DNA of 64,000 bases from Nitrososphaeraceae archaeon (GTDB lineage Archaea > Thermoproteota > Nitrososphaeria > Nitrososphaerales > Nitrososphaeraceae). Made by a program: the position numbers and the translations under genes. The stretch spans positions 62,001-126,000 of the forward strand of contig JAJPHM010000031.1 of NCBI GenBank assembly GCA_021325295.1. Reading direction: 5' to 3'. Of the stretch, positions 23,905 to 33,891 are shown piece after piece. Position 1 is the first letter of the stretch. Each line of letters begins with the position of its first letter. The notes below the pieces were generated by a model that was not told the DNA's origin, ran no database searches, and was given only the letters and a program-made list of their open reading frames with translations.

Positions 23905-24351
23905 TTACAGGTCAAGTAGAAATCTGACTACGGTATTGCCATTATTCTGCGTTATCTGCATTTCATGATAAGTTACAGCCTTTATCTCCACTTTATAGCG
24001 ATGTCTAGCAAGGTCAAGTTTCTCTCCTCTAGCAGTCCCATCAAGTAGATAGGTATCATTCTTTCGAATACTTACTTTAAATTCTGATAATACAATTCCA
24101 TCAGCGACCAAGAGCAACATCACCTTATCAAGCCAGTCAAAGAGCAACTGGTAAAGATCATGACCACTTGCCGATATAGAAAACTCTACAGAGGGTCTGA
24201 TGGTCTGGAGATCTACCATTGTATCATTGAGGGCTTTGGCGGCGTTTTCAAATGCTTCCTCCAACGTGCTGCCATATGCCTCGATTACCGCATCAGTCAT
24301 GTGATCAAGATACCTATAGCCTCCTGCCAATGCAGCTATGATCCACTGCAC
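23905..24351 (-). CDS. Archease
   Basis: 148 residues from GTG 24351 (a TTG at 24330 is possible). The family signature GYRYLDHMTDAVIEAYG at the N-terminus carries the metal-binding Asp/His, and the C-terminus ends RFLLDL as expected. Archease activates the RNA ligase RtcB in tRNA splicing, which is relevant to the intron-containing tRNAs in this window. Divergent from hisS across 18 bases. Confidence 0.9.
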   Translation of the reverse strand: MQWIIAALAGGYRYLDHMTDAVIEAYGSTLEEAFENAAKALNDTMVDLQTIRPSVEFSISASGHDLYQLLFDWLDKVMLLLVADGIVLSEFKVSIRKNDTYLLDGTARGEKLDLARHRYKVEIKAVTYHEMQITQNNGNTVVRFLLDL

Positions 24352-24369
24352 TGTTATTTATTATACGAT

Positions 24370-25710
24370 ATGCTGGCTGGAACGCAAAATCTAAATGCTA
24401 ACGCACTGCTGCCTACAGTTGTGAAGCTGGAACTTCCGCGTGGTATGAGAGATCTCGAGAGTGAAGAGTTTTACAATATCGATTTTGTAAGGCGCACTTT
24501 CTTTGAGACGGCCGCCCTCTTTAACTTTAGGCTGATGGAGCCATCACCCATCGAGCTTTTATCTACTCTGGAGGCTAAAAGTGGAAGCGCAATCTTGAAT
24601 GACGTGTACGGCTTCAAGGACAAGGGCGGAAGGGATGTGGCGTTACGGTTCGACTTGACGGTAGGTCTCACTAGGTATGTTGCAGCAAGAAGAGACCTAA
24701 AGCTTCCATTCAAGGTGGCGGCATTTGCCGGTGTGTGGAGATATGACGAGCCTCAAGCCGGAAGATACCGGTATTTTCACCAGTGGGATGTAGAAGTTTA
24801 CGGTCCATTCAAGCAGGAATCTGATGCCGAGGTAATCGAGTTCGTATCAACTTTTTTCAAAAGGCTCGGGCTTGAAGTTATCATTGACATAAACAGCAGA
24901 CAGCTTGTTGAAGAGTATATCAGAAAAATACTTGGGGTTCCAGAAGATCAGATGGTGATGGAAATGTTCAGAGCAATAGATAAGGTTCCAAAGAAGGGGG
25001 CTCAGGCGGTACTTTTGGAGTACAAAGAGAGACTAGATCATTCCAAGTTGCAGGCCCTTATCAATTTGTCAGAGCTCAAAGGTACAGCAGAGTCCATATC
25101 AACAAAGACCGACGCAAGCAAGCTGCCAAGCTGGAGTGCTCTAGAAGATCTGATTTCCATGCTCCGGGATAGGAAAGTGGAGAATGTGAGGATAAACTTG
25201 GGTATTGTCCGGGGGCTTGATTACTACTCTGGCATCGTCTTTGAAGCATTTGATCCCTTGCTAGATATAGGTGCGCTTGTTGGTGGCGGCAGGTACGATG
25301 TTCTGGCAAGCGCATTTGGCAGAAGCGACATCGGTGCTACAGGAGTCGCCGGAGGCGTCGAAAGAATAGTGATGGCCCTGCGAAAACATGAAATTATGAA
25401 GCAGGCCTACAGTCCACTTGTCTATGTGGCATATGCTCAGGACGACTCTAGAAAAAAGGCAATGCAGATTGTTTCAGATCTTCGCAGGAGCGGAATATCT
25501 ACAGACTATGATTTATCTGGTAGAGCTCTGAGAAAGCAGCTTGATGATTCTGCCTCAAAAAGAGCCAAGATTACTGTAATTGTTACGGCAGAAGATCTGA
25601 ATACCGGGCAGGTCACCATCCGGTTGATGGAAGACGGCAGAGAAGATAGATACCCTGTTGATGGCCTTGTATCTGCTGTGGGGAACTTGCTTGAAAGCAG
25701 GGCAACCTAG
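24370..25710 (+). CDS. hisS: Histidyl-tRNA synthetase
   Basis: 446 residues from ATG 24370; the frame is open further upstream, but that part is antisense to archease. Class II motifs are clear: LPRGMRDL at the start, motif 2 FAGVWRYDEPQAGRYRYFHQWD, the His-specific GLDYYSGIVFEA, and motif 3 GVAGGVERIVMAL. A C-terminal anticodon-binding domain follows (residues ~350-446). It charges tRNA-His. Confidence 0.95.
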   Translation: MLAGTQNLNANALLPTVVKLELPRGMRDLESEEFYNIDFVRRTFFETAALFNFRLMEPSPIELLSTLEAKSGSAILNDVYGFKDKGGRDVALRFDLTVGLTRYVAARRDLKLPFKVAAFAGVWRYDEPQAGRYRYFHQWDVEVYGPFKQESDAEVIEFVSTFFKRLGLEVIIDINSRQLVEEYIRKILGVPEDQMVMEMFRAIDKVPKKGAQAVLLEYKERLDHSKLQALINLSELKGTAESISTKTDASKLPSWSALEDLISMLRDRKVENVRINLGIVRGLDYYSGIVFEAFDPLLDIGALVGGGRYDVLASAFGRSDIGATGVAGGVERIVMALRKHEIMKQAYSPLVYVAYAQDDSRKKAMQIVSDLRRSGISTDYDLSGRALRKQLDDSASKRAKITVIVTAEDLNTGQVTIRLMEDGREDRYPVDGLVSAVGNLLESRAT

Positions 25711-25735
25711 TAGCAAGAGTACTACAGGCTAATAA

Positions 25736-26044
25736 TCAGAGCCGGATCATTTCAGTGCTTTTCATCTTCACGATACCATTTGGTTTTTTGCTGTATACTA
25801 CCCTGACAACAAGGTCTGGAGGATCGTAGCTTACAAAAAGGTCGCCTTCGGCAAGTTCTTGGGTATTGTAGTTTATCTGAATGCGTTCGAGTTCTGCACC
25901 ATTTTCGACGAGCCTTTGTTTTGCCCTCTCAATCAGATCTTGATCAGAAGTATTAGGTGCAAGGAAAACCCTGGAGCCGGGTGTCTTTAGGTACTGAGCA
26001 AGGCTGCCCATGTATGGCCCAAAACAGCCGGCAACTATTAACAT
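25736..26044 (-). CDS. Hypothetical protein, about 102 residues
   Basis: ATG at 26065 is possible, but the ATG at 26044 gives a compact start MLIVAGCFGPYMG. The protein has a glycine-rich N-terminal strand, then alpha/beta (TSDQDLIERAKQRLVENGAELERI) and an Asp/Pro-rich part. Convergent with hisS. No family recognised. Confidence 0.5.
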   Translation of the reverse strand: MLIVAGCFGPYMGSLAQYLKTPGSRVFLAPNTSDQDLIERAKQRLVENGAELERIQINYNTQELAEGDLFVSYDPPDLVVRVVYSKKPNGIVKMKSTEMIRL

Positions 26045-26225
26045 TGCGGAACGGAACGGAAGCATATTTACATAGTCTTGGCGCAGAATGGAATCATGAT
26101 CGAGGAACTAAAAAGCTGTTTTACTTTGAACGTAAAGCAACTACTGGTGAGTTCCTCCTGACTTCTTATAAAGATAAAAAACAAAAAAATTTTTGTGCGT
26201 CAGAAGCAAGCACACAGATGTCCTC

Positions 26226-26501
26226 TTACTTAGAGTCTTCTGATACTTCCCGCTGGTTTATTGCCATTTCGTCTACCTTGATAGTCACTTTGTACCATTT
26301 CTCGTTGTGCTTGAAAATGTGCGCCGAGGCCTTTTTGTTGCTGGCAGATCCGTATCCACCCACTCTTTCACTAAGCCTAGATCTAAGTTTGTCTACTTGG
26401 TATTGCGCAATCATCAAGTTGCCAACAATGTTCTCTAGCTCGAGATCCCTTTCTTCTTCGTCCTGTGCTTGACCCTGATTACTTCTTCTGTTAATCTGCA
26501 T
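26226..26501 (-). CDS. Small hypothetical protein, 91 residues
   Basis: The ATG at 26501 (MQINRRSNQG) is preferred over 26546 because the extra codons overlap the upstream gene more deeply. Acidic helix at residues 10-45 (EEERDLELENIVGNLMIAQ), then a beta-rich basic end (KKASAHIFKHNEKWYKVTIK). Its start overlaps the end of the 49-residue gene by 11 bases. Unknown function. Confidence 0.55.
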   Translation of the reverse strand: MQINRRSNQGQAQDEEERDLELENIVGNLMIAQYQVDKLRSRLSERVGGYGSASNKKASAHIFKHNEKWYKVTIKVDEMAINQREVSEDSK

Positions 26502-26640
26502 TCTCAATGTACATCCTGTTTCCGATTTTATAGTGGATTTCGTCAATGTAGTACGCTGTGTCGACTACAGGGGACGAAAGGTTTGCACCACAAACCGGCA
26601 CTCCGTCGACTTCTTCTGTCTCTTCTATTAGGAGGCTCAT
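26491..26640 (-). CDS. Small hypothetical protein, 49 residues
   Basis: ATG at 26640 with the stop 11 bases inside the following gene. The sequence VCGANLSSPVVDTAYYIDEIHYKIG reads as a folded beta-rich piece with one Cys. Probably co-transcribed with the 91-residue gene. Unknown function. Confidence 0.45.
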   Translation of the reverse strand: MSLLIEETEEVDGVPVCGANLSSPVVDTAYYIDEIHYKIGNRMYIENAD

Positions 26641-26793
26641 TTGATATCTACTTCTACACATCAGATAATAACAGATAGTAGGAATCTTCTCGAACACCAA
26701 GCGAAAGAATACTTACAGTTCATGCCATGCAGGGAAAACGCTGATAGACTTAGACAGTGCATAGATAAAAGTACGGGCGATAGACGGGAGCAT

Positions 26794-27591
26794 TTACAAA
26801 TAATCAGTGATCTTTGTGTTCTCGGTTTCCTTTATCAGGTCATCTGCTCTGTCTGTTCTGTGCATATTGACTGTAACGATTTCACGCACAAATTGTGCTT
26901 CCTTGGTGGATAGGCGTATCGGACCGTATATCTGATTAAATGCAAGTTTTTCAAATATCCTCTGGAGCAACACAATTCTGCTGTAGACCTTTTGTGGGCT
27001 TATGTCTAAATCATTATAGAGTAAGGCTTTAGCGACCATTCTTTTGTCAAAACTAAATATAGTATCTATCTGTCGATGGCCAAAAGATGACAGTACTTCA
27101 AAATAATCTCCATGGCCGCTGTATCCAATAACCGTTGCAGGCAAAAGCTTGTGAATCCCATGCAGCCTTGCATATTGTGAGTGCCGTTCGTCCAGCACCA
27201 CTATGGACTCTCCAAATGTAGTGATCGCCATGACAATCTGCCTTGCAAGGCGGCTATCAAGGTTATCGCTGTCTGATTTTACTTCTACAGGTAAGAACCT
27301 GATACAATCTGCACGGCATTTTTCCTTCAGTGCAGTTCTTCTGAACAGCTGAGACCTTGCACCAAGGCTGCTCTCAAAGCTGACTGCAGTAACAGGCTTG
27401 CCGTCCAAAATCTTCCTCGGTAAACCACCCTTTGCTATCGCAATAATCACAAGGTCAAAGCCTCTAAAACAGGCTTCTTCTGATATTTTCAGCTCAGTGT
27501 GGTCAGCTGGATTAGGTAGTACAGTATTGTTCTTGATATGCCCCGATATGAAGGCATTGCAAAAAAGATGCTTGAGCTTTTTTTCGTTCAT
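26794..27591 (-). CDS. Putative PD-(D/E)xK nuclease-like protein
   Basis: 265 residues. FLPVEVKSDSDNLDSRL near 100-116 provides E-x-K, with a preceding Asp in FRGFDLVIIAIAK (about 45), then a Gln-containing helix (RLARQIVMAITTF) and strand IVVLD. This order is that of PD-(D/E)xK nucleases (restriction or repair). The N- and C-terminal parts are unrecognised. Leftward, after trpA; no partner suggests the substrate. Confidence 0.45.
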   Translation of the reverse strand: MNEKKLKHLFCNAFISGHIKNNTVLPNPADHTELKISEEACFRGFDLVIIAIAKGGLPRKILDGKPVTAVSFESSLGARSQLFRRTALKEKCRADCIRFLPVEVKSDSDNLDSRLARQIVMAITTFGESIVVLDERHSQYARLHGIHKLLPATVIGYSGHGDYFEVLSSFGHRQIDTIFSFDKRMVAKALLYNDLDISPQKVYSRIVLLQRIFEKLAFNQIYGPIRLSTKEAQFVREIVTVNMHRTDRADDLIKETENTKITDYL

Positions 27592-27716
27592 GATTTTCAG
27601 TCCACCACCATTACAAAACTGAAGATTCTACCTAGTTATTTGGCGCGATATGTTTCTCACAGTCCATCTGCCTGTTATATCTGGCTCCTGCGATCAGTAG
27701 CTAATAGAATATCATA

Positions 27717-28550
27717 CTAGGCTTTGCATGCTTTTTTCATCGAACGAGCAAATGATTCAAGCTCAGAGAGCATCAGTTTCTTATTCCCTAAATTTTCCTG
27801 TATCCTGTCGATTATGGCACTGCCGACTATTATTCCGTCTGCTCCCGCGCCTACCATAAATTTTACATGCGCTGGAGTGCTTATCCCAAAACCAACTGCA
27901 ACAGGCTTTTGGGCAAGGTGTGCTGCATATTTCGCCTTCTTGATTGCATTCGCTGTATAATCTTCAACTTTGCTCCGGGCACCAGTCGTGCCGTATACGG
28001 ATACAAGGTAAACAAACCCTGAAGATGCCTCGACTACTGACCTGAGCCTTGGCTCTGGAGTGTTTGGCGAAGCGAGAAATACTGTGCAAAGGTTCAACTT
28101 TCTTGCAGCATTTACATAGGATTCAGATTCCTCGACTGGCATATCAGGCAAAATCATTCCGTCAAGGCCTGCTCTTTGTGCCTCATTCAAGAAATTTTCA
28201 ATGCCTGTTTTGAAAGGTATATTTGAATATGTCATAGCAAGGATTGGGAGATCGGGAAACCTTGCCCTGATCCCTTGTATTGCCTTCAGTGCTTTTCGTG
28301 GAGTCATGCCATTTTCCAGTGCATAAAAAGAAGCCTGCTGCATAGTAGGGCCATCCGCAATTGGGTCTGAAAACGGGATGCCAACCTCTATTATATCTGC
28401 CCCACCGGCGACAAGTGACGCAATAATTGATTCTGTACTCTTCAGATCGGGGTATCCTGCCATAATATAGCAGACAAGCGCGGCCTCGCCATTAGCTGAT
28501 AGTTCGCAGAACTTTGCATCAACCCTGTTGGCTTCATTCCGCAGACGCAT
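27717..28550 (-). CDS. trpA: Tryptophan synthase alpha chain
   Basis: 277 residues. Motifs GYPDLKSTESII, EVGIPFSDPIADGPTMQQA (catalytic Glu and Asp), MILPDMPVEESE and VGFGISTPAHVKF are present. It converts indole-glycerol phosphate to indole, which is channelled to TrpB. It starts five bases after trpB stops, so the two form an operon. Confidence 0.95.
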   Translation of the reverse strand: MRLRNEANRVDAKFCELSANGEAALVCYIMAGYPDLKSTESIIASLVAGGADIIEVGIPFSDPIADGPTMQQASFYALENGMTPRKALKAIQGIRARFPDLPILAMTYSNIPFKTGIENFLNEAQRAGLDGMILPDMPVEESESYVNAARKLNLCTVFLASPNTPEPRLRSVVEASSGFVYLVSVYGTTGARSKVEDYTANAIKKAKYAAHLAQKPVAVGFGISTPAHVKFMVGAGADGIIVGSAIIDRIQENLGNKKLMLSELESFARSMKKACKA

Positions 28551-28555
28551 TTGTT

Positions 28556-29800
28556 TCAGGCTCCACTCCTCATGTGTTTATTTTTTAGCTTCAGATAATT
28601 CTGAACCACTTCGACATCCTTGTCTCCCCGTCCAGAGAGAGTGACAACTATGTTTTGGTCTTTCCTCATGCTCTGTGCTAGTTTGATTGAGTAGGCTATT
28701 GCATGTGACGGCTCTAGGGCCGGAATTATTCCTTCAAGCTTGGATAGTGTCAGAAAGGCCGATACAGCGTCCTGATCAACACAGGCGGCATATTTGGCCC
28801 GCTTTATGTCTTTGAGGAAAGCATGCTCAGGCCCCACACCCGGGTAATCCAATCCTGCTGATATGCTGTGTGTTTCAAGAACTTGACCATCGTCATCTTG
28901 CAACAAGTAGGTCATCATGCCGTGAAGTATTCCTAGAGAGCCGGCAGCCAGAGTTGCAGAGTGCTTGCCAGATTTGATGCCCTGCCCTCCCGCTTCAATA
29001 CCATATAGAGAAACGCTCAAGTCATTGAGAAAAGGATAAAATGTCCCCATCGCGTTGCTTCCGCCTCCAACGCACGCTACCACTGCGTCGGGTAGGCCCC
29101 CACACAATTTTGCCGCCTGCTCTTTTATCTCCCTGCCGATAACACTCTGAAAATCCCTTACCATGGCCGGGTAAGGGTGAGGGCCAACAACTGAACCCAA
29201 AAGGTAGTATGTATCTCGTACGTTTGAAATCCAGTCACGAATCGCCTCATTGATAGCATCTTTCAGAGTTCTGCTTCCTGAATCAACAGAGTGCACCTTG
29301 GCACCCAGAAGTTGCATTCTAAATACGTTTAGCTTTTGTCTCTGGATATCCTTTGAACCCATGTATATCTCAGCCTGCAGACCTAGCACAGCACAGGCCA
29401 TAGCTGTGCCAACTCCATGTTGACCTGCGCCGGTCTCAGCTATGATTCTTTTCTTGCCCATTCTTCTGGCTAAAAGTCCCTGACCGAGGGTGTTATTCGT
29501 CTTGTGGGCCCCTCCATGAAGCAGGTCTTCTCTTTTTAGAAAGATTCTTGCCCCTCCTGCATAATCTGTAAGGTTTTTCGCAAAATATAGTGGAGTTGGA
29601 CGGCCAGCATATTGCTTCAGGTAATATTCAAGCTCATTCTTGAAATCCGCATCATCTCTGTACCTGGCATAGGCAGATTCCAGCTCCTCAATTGCTGGAA
29701 CAAGAGTTTCGGGAATGTACTTACCACCGTACCTGCCAAATTTTCCATTTACAGGGTAATCGATAGCGTCACTTGACATGCGCAAATGGTTTGATATCAT
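28556..29800 (-). CDS. trpB: Tryptophan synthase beta chain
   Basis: 414 residues. The PLP lysine is in HKTNNTLGQ, phosphate-binding loop GGGSNAMG and the C-terminal SGRGDKD are all present. The N-terminal [23 protein letters not shown] is typical TrpB1. The start may be ATG 29800 or 29779. It condenses indole with serine. No other trp genes are seen nearby, so the pathway is split. Confidence 0.95.
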   Translation of the reverse strand: MISNHLRMSSDAIDYPVNGKFGRYGGKYIPETLVPAIEELESAYARYRDDADFKNELEYYLKQYAGRPTPLYFAKNLTDYAGGARIFLKREDLLHGGAHKTNNTLGQGLLARRMGKKRIIAETGAGQHGVGTAMACAVLGLQAEIYMGSKDIQRQKLNVFRMQLLGAKVHSVDSGSRTLKDAINEAIRDWISNVRDTYYLLGSVVGPHPYPAMVRDFQSVIGREIKEQAAKLCGGLPDAVVACVGGGSNAMGTFYPFLNDLSVSLYGIEAGGQGIKSGKHSATLAAGSLGILHGMMTYLLQDDDGQVLETHSISAGLDYPGVGPEHAFLKDIKRAKYAACVDQDAVSAFLTLSKLEGIIPALEPSHAIAYSIKLAQSMRKDQNIVVTLSGRGDKDVEVVQNYLKLKNKHMRSGA

Positions 29801-29976
29801 TAGAGATATTAACTAATTGAAACATGAGAGACAAAGGAGTCGCTTGGACTTGCACTTCGGGCATAAATCCAAAAGCAAATCCAGTAAAATCTGAAGTGTA
29901 ACTAGCCGATAGGTCTGTTTATGGTTCAGGTTTAAAATTTTATATGTTCCGCTAATAGATTGTATGACAAGTCTAT

Positions 29977-31158
29977 TTGGCCTCGTCAGGACAGAAGGAA
30001 ATTGCAGATTCAGATCTTTCACTGTCAGTGATCATTCCGACATTTAACGAGTCTCAGAATATTCTCAAGATGCTCGAGTCAGTGGGAGAAAACCTTCCAG
30101 CAGGACACCGTGCTGAAATTATAATAGTTGACGATAATTCACCTGACGGTACTGGCCAGATCGCTGAAGAATATGCAAGACAAATCAGAAAAGAGAAAAA
30201 ATTGTATTCTCTTGAGGTGATTCACCGGCCGAACAAAATGGGGCTAAGCTCTGCCATATTGAAAGGTATACGCTCTTCTACAGGAAGTATAGTAGTTGTT
30301 ATGGATGGTGATTTTTCCCATCCGCCAATGACGATACCTAGGCTCATAGATGAGCTTCGAGATAACCATTGTGATATAGTCATAGCATCTAGATATATAC
30401 GAGGAGGGTCAGTGGCAGGGTGGCCTTTTGGCCGCAGGGTGATGAGCAAGGGTGCTACAAAAATTGCCCAATATGGACTTGGAATCAACATAAAGGATCC
30501 CATGTCTGGTTTTTTCGCGTTCAGGCGCCAAATCATAGAAAATATTGAATTTGACGCACTGGGCTACAAGATGCTCCTTGAAGTTCTAGTGAAGACCAAG
30601 GGAGTCAAGGTCAAAGAGATTCCCTATACTTTTACAAACCGCAAGATAGGATCGAGCAAACTGGATGCGTCGGTAGCGTATGACTACTTTAAGGCCGTCT
30701 GGAGATTGTACCGGTACGGAAAATCTGTCCGCGAAAGAGAAGACCGCGCTTCGGTCCGCTTTCTTTCAAAGGCGGGACGGTTCTACAGTGTCGGTGCTAG
30801 TGGCTTTGCCATTAACTATATTGTTTCTTTTCTTTTCACCAGTGTTCTCTCAAATTTATGGTATATACACGCTACAATCATAGGCATATTATTTTCCATC
30901 TCGTCGAATTTCTTTCTAAACAAGTCATGGACATTTGAAGATAGAGACTTTAGTTTCAAAAAAACTGTTACCCAGTATGGGTTGTTTGCAGGGTTTAGTG
31001 CAGGGGGCGCAATGATACAGCTTGCCTTGGTCTATCTGCTGGTTGAGGCCTACCATGCAAGCTACACATTGTCGCTGGTTTTGGCAGTAGGCTGTGCTTC
31101 TGTGGGAAATTTCATTCTGAATAAAAAATGGACATTTAAGGAAAAGATCTGGAGCTAG
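29977..31158 (+). CDS. GT2 glycosyltransferase (DPM1-like) fused to a GtrA membrane domain
   Basis: 393 residues from a TTG start at 29977. Residues 12-230 are a GT-A fold family 2 enzyme: SVIIPTFNES, IIIVDDNSPDGT, DGDFSHPP (DxD-like) and FVIASRYI-type motifs, close to dolichol-phosphate mannosyltransferase. Residues 265-385 are a four-helix GtrA-like membrane domain with NKSWTFEDR and NKKWTFKEK loops. It likely makes polyprenyl-phosphate sugars for protein or surface glycosylation. A TATA element (TTTATATG, about 29939-29946) lies upstream. Confidence 0.85.
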   Translation: MASSGQKEIADSDLSLSVIIPTFNESQNILKMLESVGENLPAGHRAEIIIVDDNSPDGTGQIAEEYARQIRKEKKLYSLEVIHRPNKMGLSSAILKGIRSSTGSIVVVMDGDFSHPPMTIPRLIDELRDNHCDIVIASRYIRGGSVAGWPFGRRVMSKGATKIAQYGLGINIKDPMSGFFAFRRQIIENIEFDALGYKMLLEVLVKTKGVKVKEIPYTFTNRKIGSSKLDASVAYDYFKAVWRLYRYGKSVREREDRASVRFLSKAGRFYSVGASGFAINYIVSFLFTSVLSNLWYIHATIIGILFSISSNFFLNKSWTFEDRDFSFKKTVTQYGLFAGFSAGGAMIQLALVYLLVEAYHASYTLSLVLAVGCASVGNFILNKKWTFKEKIWS

Positions 31159-31776
31159 GAATCCAATTGACTTTTATTGTAATCAGCCTACTAATGGCGT
31201 TCAATCTTTAGATCGAGATAGAAAGCAATATCCGGCTTGATGGAAGGTAGTGTCATAAAAGGGCAGAACGAACTCTTTTTTGCGTTAATCAGCAGTACTT
31301 CCTGTTGTTATTCTTCTCATGTGTAGATTATTATCATGTGGATACGTAGACCTAGCTAGAATACCATTCTCTTGACACTCCACAAATCAACAAATGATAA
31401 AAATTTCTTTTATCCAGACCCATGCAATATTTCTTCGAATGTCAGTGTCTAAATCAATCTGCCTTCAACACCTGCATCTGGCAATTAGCAATATTTCGTA
31501 CAATTCTCATATTATTTAGGATAGAATTTTTAACGTTTCACATCGGGTTCTAGCGCACTGTCTATATCATTACTATTTTTCTATTTTATGATAAAAAAAC
31601 TTAATAGTGTATTGTCCCATTATCTGCCAACCAGCAAATACCTCTAAAAAGGCAGGGACCCCTCATATCAACCAGAATTTTGTATTCTGAGGCGATAGAG
31701 GGACGACCCTTCCTTGTTTCGGTACTCTTGATTCAGAACCTAGCCGCAGAATCCTTTAATCCCAAATCCAAATCAT
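31159..31776. other. 618-bp intergenic region without recognised gene
   Basis: No protein-like frame is seen. It holds two AT-rich inverted repeats: GATAAAA (31396-31402) with TTTTATC (31408-31414), and CAGAAT/ATTCTG arms around 31670-31690. T-rich stretches follow the upstream stop codon. It separates the glycosyltransferase gene and a winged-helix-like gene on the same strand. A small RNA is possible, but nothing specific is recognised. Confidence 0.3.
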
Positions 31777-32043
31777 ATGGGCACTATGGATGATGTATTC
31801 AGTGCTGCAGCGGAAATCTTGACCTTAGCTTCAAATGGCATTTCTTTTTCTTCAATGTCTGGACCGGCTGGAAGATACAACAGGCAAGATGTGAAATTGC
31901 TGGTTGATACACTTGTTTTTAAAAGGCTACTCCAATATGATAGCCGCTCTTCAAGCTACTGGACAACAGTCGAAGGAATGAAATTCTTGGAAATTCACAA
32001 CATGCTCGAATCATTCTTGAAACCTCAGAAGAATCTTGTATAA
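31777..32043 (+). CDS. Small winged-helix-like protein, possible regulator
   Basis: 88 residues. Helices (MDDVFSAAAEILTLAS), then a recognition-like helix (RQDVKLLVDTLVFKRLLQYDS) and a beta wing (SSYWTTVEGMKFLEIH). Such single-domain winged-helix proteins are abundant in Nitrososphaera-type genomes (recalled). It precedes the spherulin-4-like gene by 44 bases. Confidence 0.55.
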   Translation: MGTMDDVFSAAAEILTLASNGISFSSMSGPAGRYNRQDVKLLVDTLVFKRLLQYDSRSSSYWTTVEGMKFLEIHNMLESFLKPQKNLV

Positions 32044-32087
32044 TAAAGGCTCTAAAGTAATTTCTTGTCCGCATCTCTTTCTTAGCT

Positions 32088-32804
32088 GTGCGTACACTAA
32101 CAATCTATTATGGCTGGCTTTCTGACAAGTCAGGAGCTATTTCAGCCAACGCTAACCGTATAATTCGCACAAGCCCGGAACTACTTGTGGCAGCATATAA
32201 AAAAGCAGATGGATCCCCGAATATAATCGAGGATTTTGTATCCCGTAAAGGCAAGATGAAAATATATTCCTATATCGCGACACAATGGACTCGAAGGGAC
32301 ATTACAGATGTAGCCTCAGAGATCGTCGAAGTTTCTTGCAGAAGTGACGGTGTATTTCTAGACGAAGTAAGTGCTATGCAAACGGATTCTGATGTGGACT
32401 ATTATTCAAAGCTACATGAACTGGCAAAAAAGTGCAATCTAGAAGTGATTTGCAATCCTGGCATGGTTGCACTTCACAGAAAGATAATGGAAACATGCGA
32501 AATTCTTTGCCTTGAGCACCAGTGGATGTACATCGGCAGGATACCTTGGAGAAATAATTATCCTTCAAGCCGCTTTATGGGAGTATCAACGCCGCAGATT
32601 CAGGACGACGTATTTTGCAGCATAGATGAAAAATCTGCAGTCAATGCCGCAAAGGTGGCTGCCGAGCTTGGAATAGGATACCATTACTCTGCCACTGCTC
32701 TGACAGATCTTGATCCTTGGTACGAAGGGTATATCGAAAGACTCAGGCGATTGAGGACTGCTAGTTCACGCTCGTCTTTTCCTTGGCTCCATGAGGCCCA
32801 TTAG
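32088..32804 (+). CDS. Spherulin 4-like TIM-barrel protein
   Basis: 238 residues from a GTG start. LTIYYGWLSDKSG at the N-terminus, DGVFLDEVSAM near 90, CNPGM near 125 and the final GYHYSATAL resemble the spherulation-specific family 4 (glycosidase-like TIM barrel). The Asp-Glu in FLDE sits where barrels of this group keep an acidic pair. Substrate unknown. The 3' end overlaps the convergent gene by 39 bases. Confidence 0.6.
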   Translation: MRTLTIYYGWLSDKSGAISANANRIIRTSPELLVAAYKKADGSPNIIEDFVSRKGKMKIYSYIATQWTRRDITDVASEIVEVSCRSDGVFLDEVSAMQTDSDVDYYSKLHELAKKCNLEVICNPGMVALHRKIMETCEILCLEHQWMYIGRIPWRNNYPSSRFMGVSTPQIQDDVFCSIDEKSAVNAAKVAAELGIGYHYSATALTDLDPWYEGYIERLRRLRTASSRSSFPWLHEAH

Positions 32805-33764
32805 TTGATAGCCATATTCCAAGTTATGTTTCACATGGTTTATGCCATGGGTTCCATGGGGGACAAACTTGCCGTCAAGGACATTTTCGATATATGCCTT
32901 TGCTTTTCTGATAGAATTGAGCGCGTGTTGGATTTGGTTGTCGTTAAGTTTTCGGCCAAATTCCTTTTCAACCTCTCTCTTGAATTCTTTTGAATTTGCG
33001 AGGCTACTGTATTTTTTTAGCCTGCCATAATTGAGGGCAAGGCTTTTGATTTTCTTTATGTCCTGCACTGGGAGGCTGGATATAGACAGCTCCAGCTCAC
33101 TTTTACTTCTTCCTGTAATTTGACCGAGATTTTCGATAAGCTCTTCGTCATGGTAAGTAGCTACCGCATCTTGCCCTTGCTTGTCTGCAATATCAGCAGA
33201 GGTATATCCTGCAGCAGGGTCTTCGCTAGGTACCTTGACCTTTCTATCCTGATAGTATCTCTGTATGTTGTAGATACCTACGGCTTCGCCTTTTGTATCA
33301 ATTCCCTTTTCAAGAACAGAGGCAACATCTGCAATTATCCTGGGAAAGCTTATCCTTAGCTTGTCGTCGCTCTGTTGATAATTTTCCATTATGTCTCTAT
33401 AGATGTAGAATGTTGCATCACTGACACTTTTCGTGCTGGCGCGAGTTGGATTGATGCCCTTAATCGAAACTGCAAGAAAGTCACAGATTTCTGATTGGGA
33501 GAATATCCGTCCAGATACTGCACATGAATCGCTTACCACTTTTACAACAGTGATCCATTTGCCATAAGCGTTTACTGTTCCAAGCTGTACGCGTCCTAGA
33601 AATTCGACTGCCTTTTTCCTGATCTGCGGATCCTCGATCTTTAGAGTATCCAAAAATGATGTCAAGATACTGCCCAGAGATGCATTCTGACCGGAGGCTT
33701 TTGCCTCGGGTGATTCACGGCTTGCCACATCTCTGCCTTGGGCAGGATGGGAGGAGGGAGCCAT
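32766..33764 (-). CDS. Hypothetical protein, 332 residues
   Basis: Mostly helical. Residues 1-28 are disordered; the middle (residues 60-170) is helical and cyclin-like in density but without a clear repeat. The C-terminus has a His cluster (VPHGTHGINHVKHNLEYGYQ) that could bind a metal. A PEST-like acidic segment lies near 180-200. No family recognised. Convergent overlap with the spherulin-like gene. Confidence 0.5.
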   Translation of the reverse strand: MAPSSHPAQGRDVASRESPEAKASGQNASLGSILTSFLDTLKIEDPQIRKKAVEFLGRVQLGTVNAYGKWITVVKVVSDSCAVSGRIFSQSEICDFLAVSIKGINPTRASTKSVSDATFYIYRDIMENYQQSDDKLRISFPRIIADVASVLEKGIDTKGEAVGIYNIQRYYQDRKVKVPSEDPAAGYTSADIADKQGQDAVATYHDEELIENLGQITGRSKSELELSISSLPVQDIKKIKSLALNYGRLKKYSSLANSKEFKREVEKEFGRKLNDNQIQHALNSIRKAKAYIENVLDGKFVPHGTHGINHVKHNLEYGYQLMGLMEPRKRRA

Positions 33765-33891
33765 TACAATTCTAACAACTTGCTCTATCCTTAAAGCTTT
33801 CGCAATCCGCCTTGGCTGGCATTGTTCGACAATAGTCGTGTCTGTGGCAACCTAGGACAATCTTTTTACACTTGCTTTTAAATTCTGTAGC

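Noticed and set aside
24160-24369. N-terminal extension of HisRS
   Set aside because: It is antisense to archease, and the synthetase family begins at ATG 24370.
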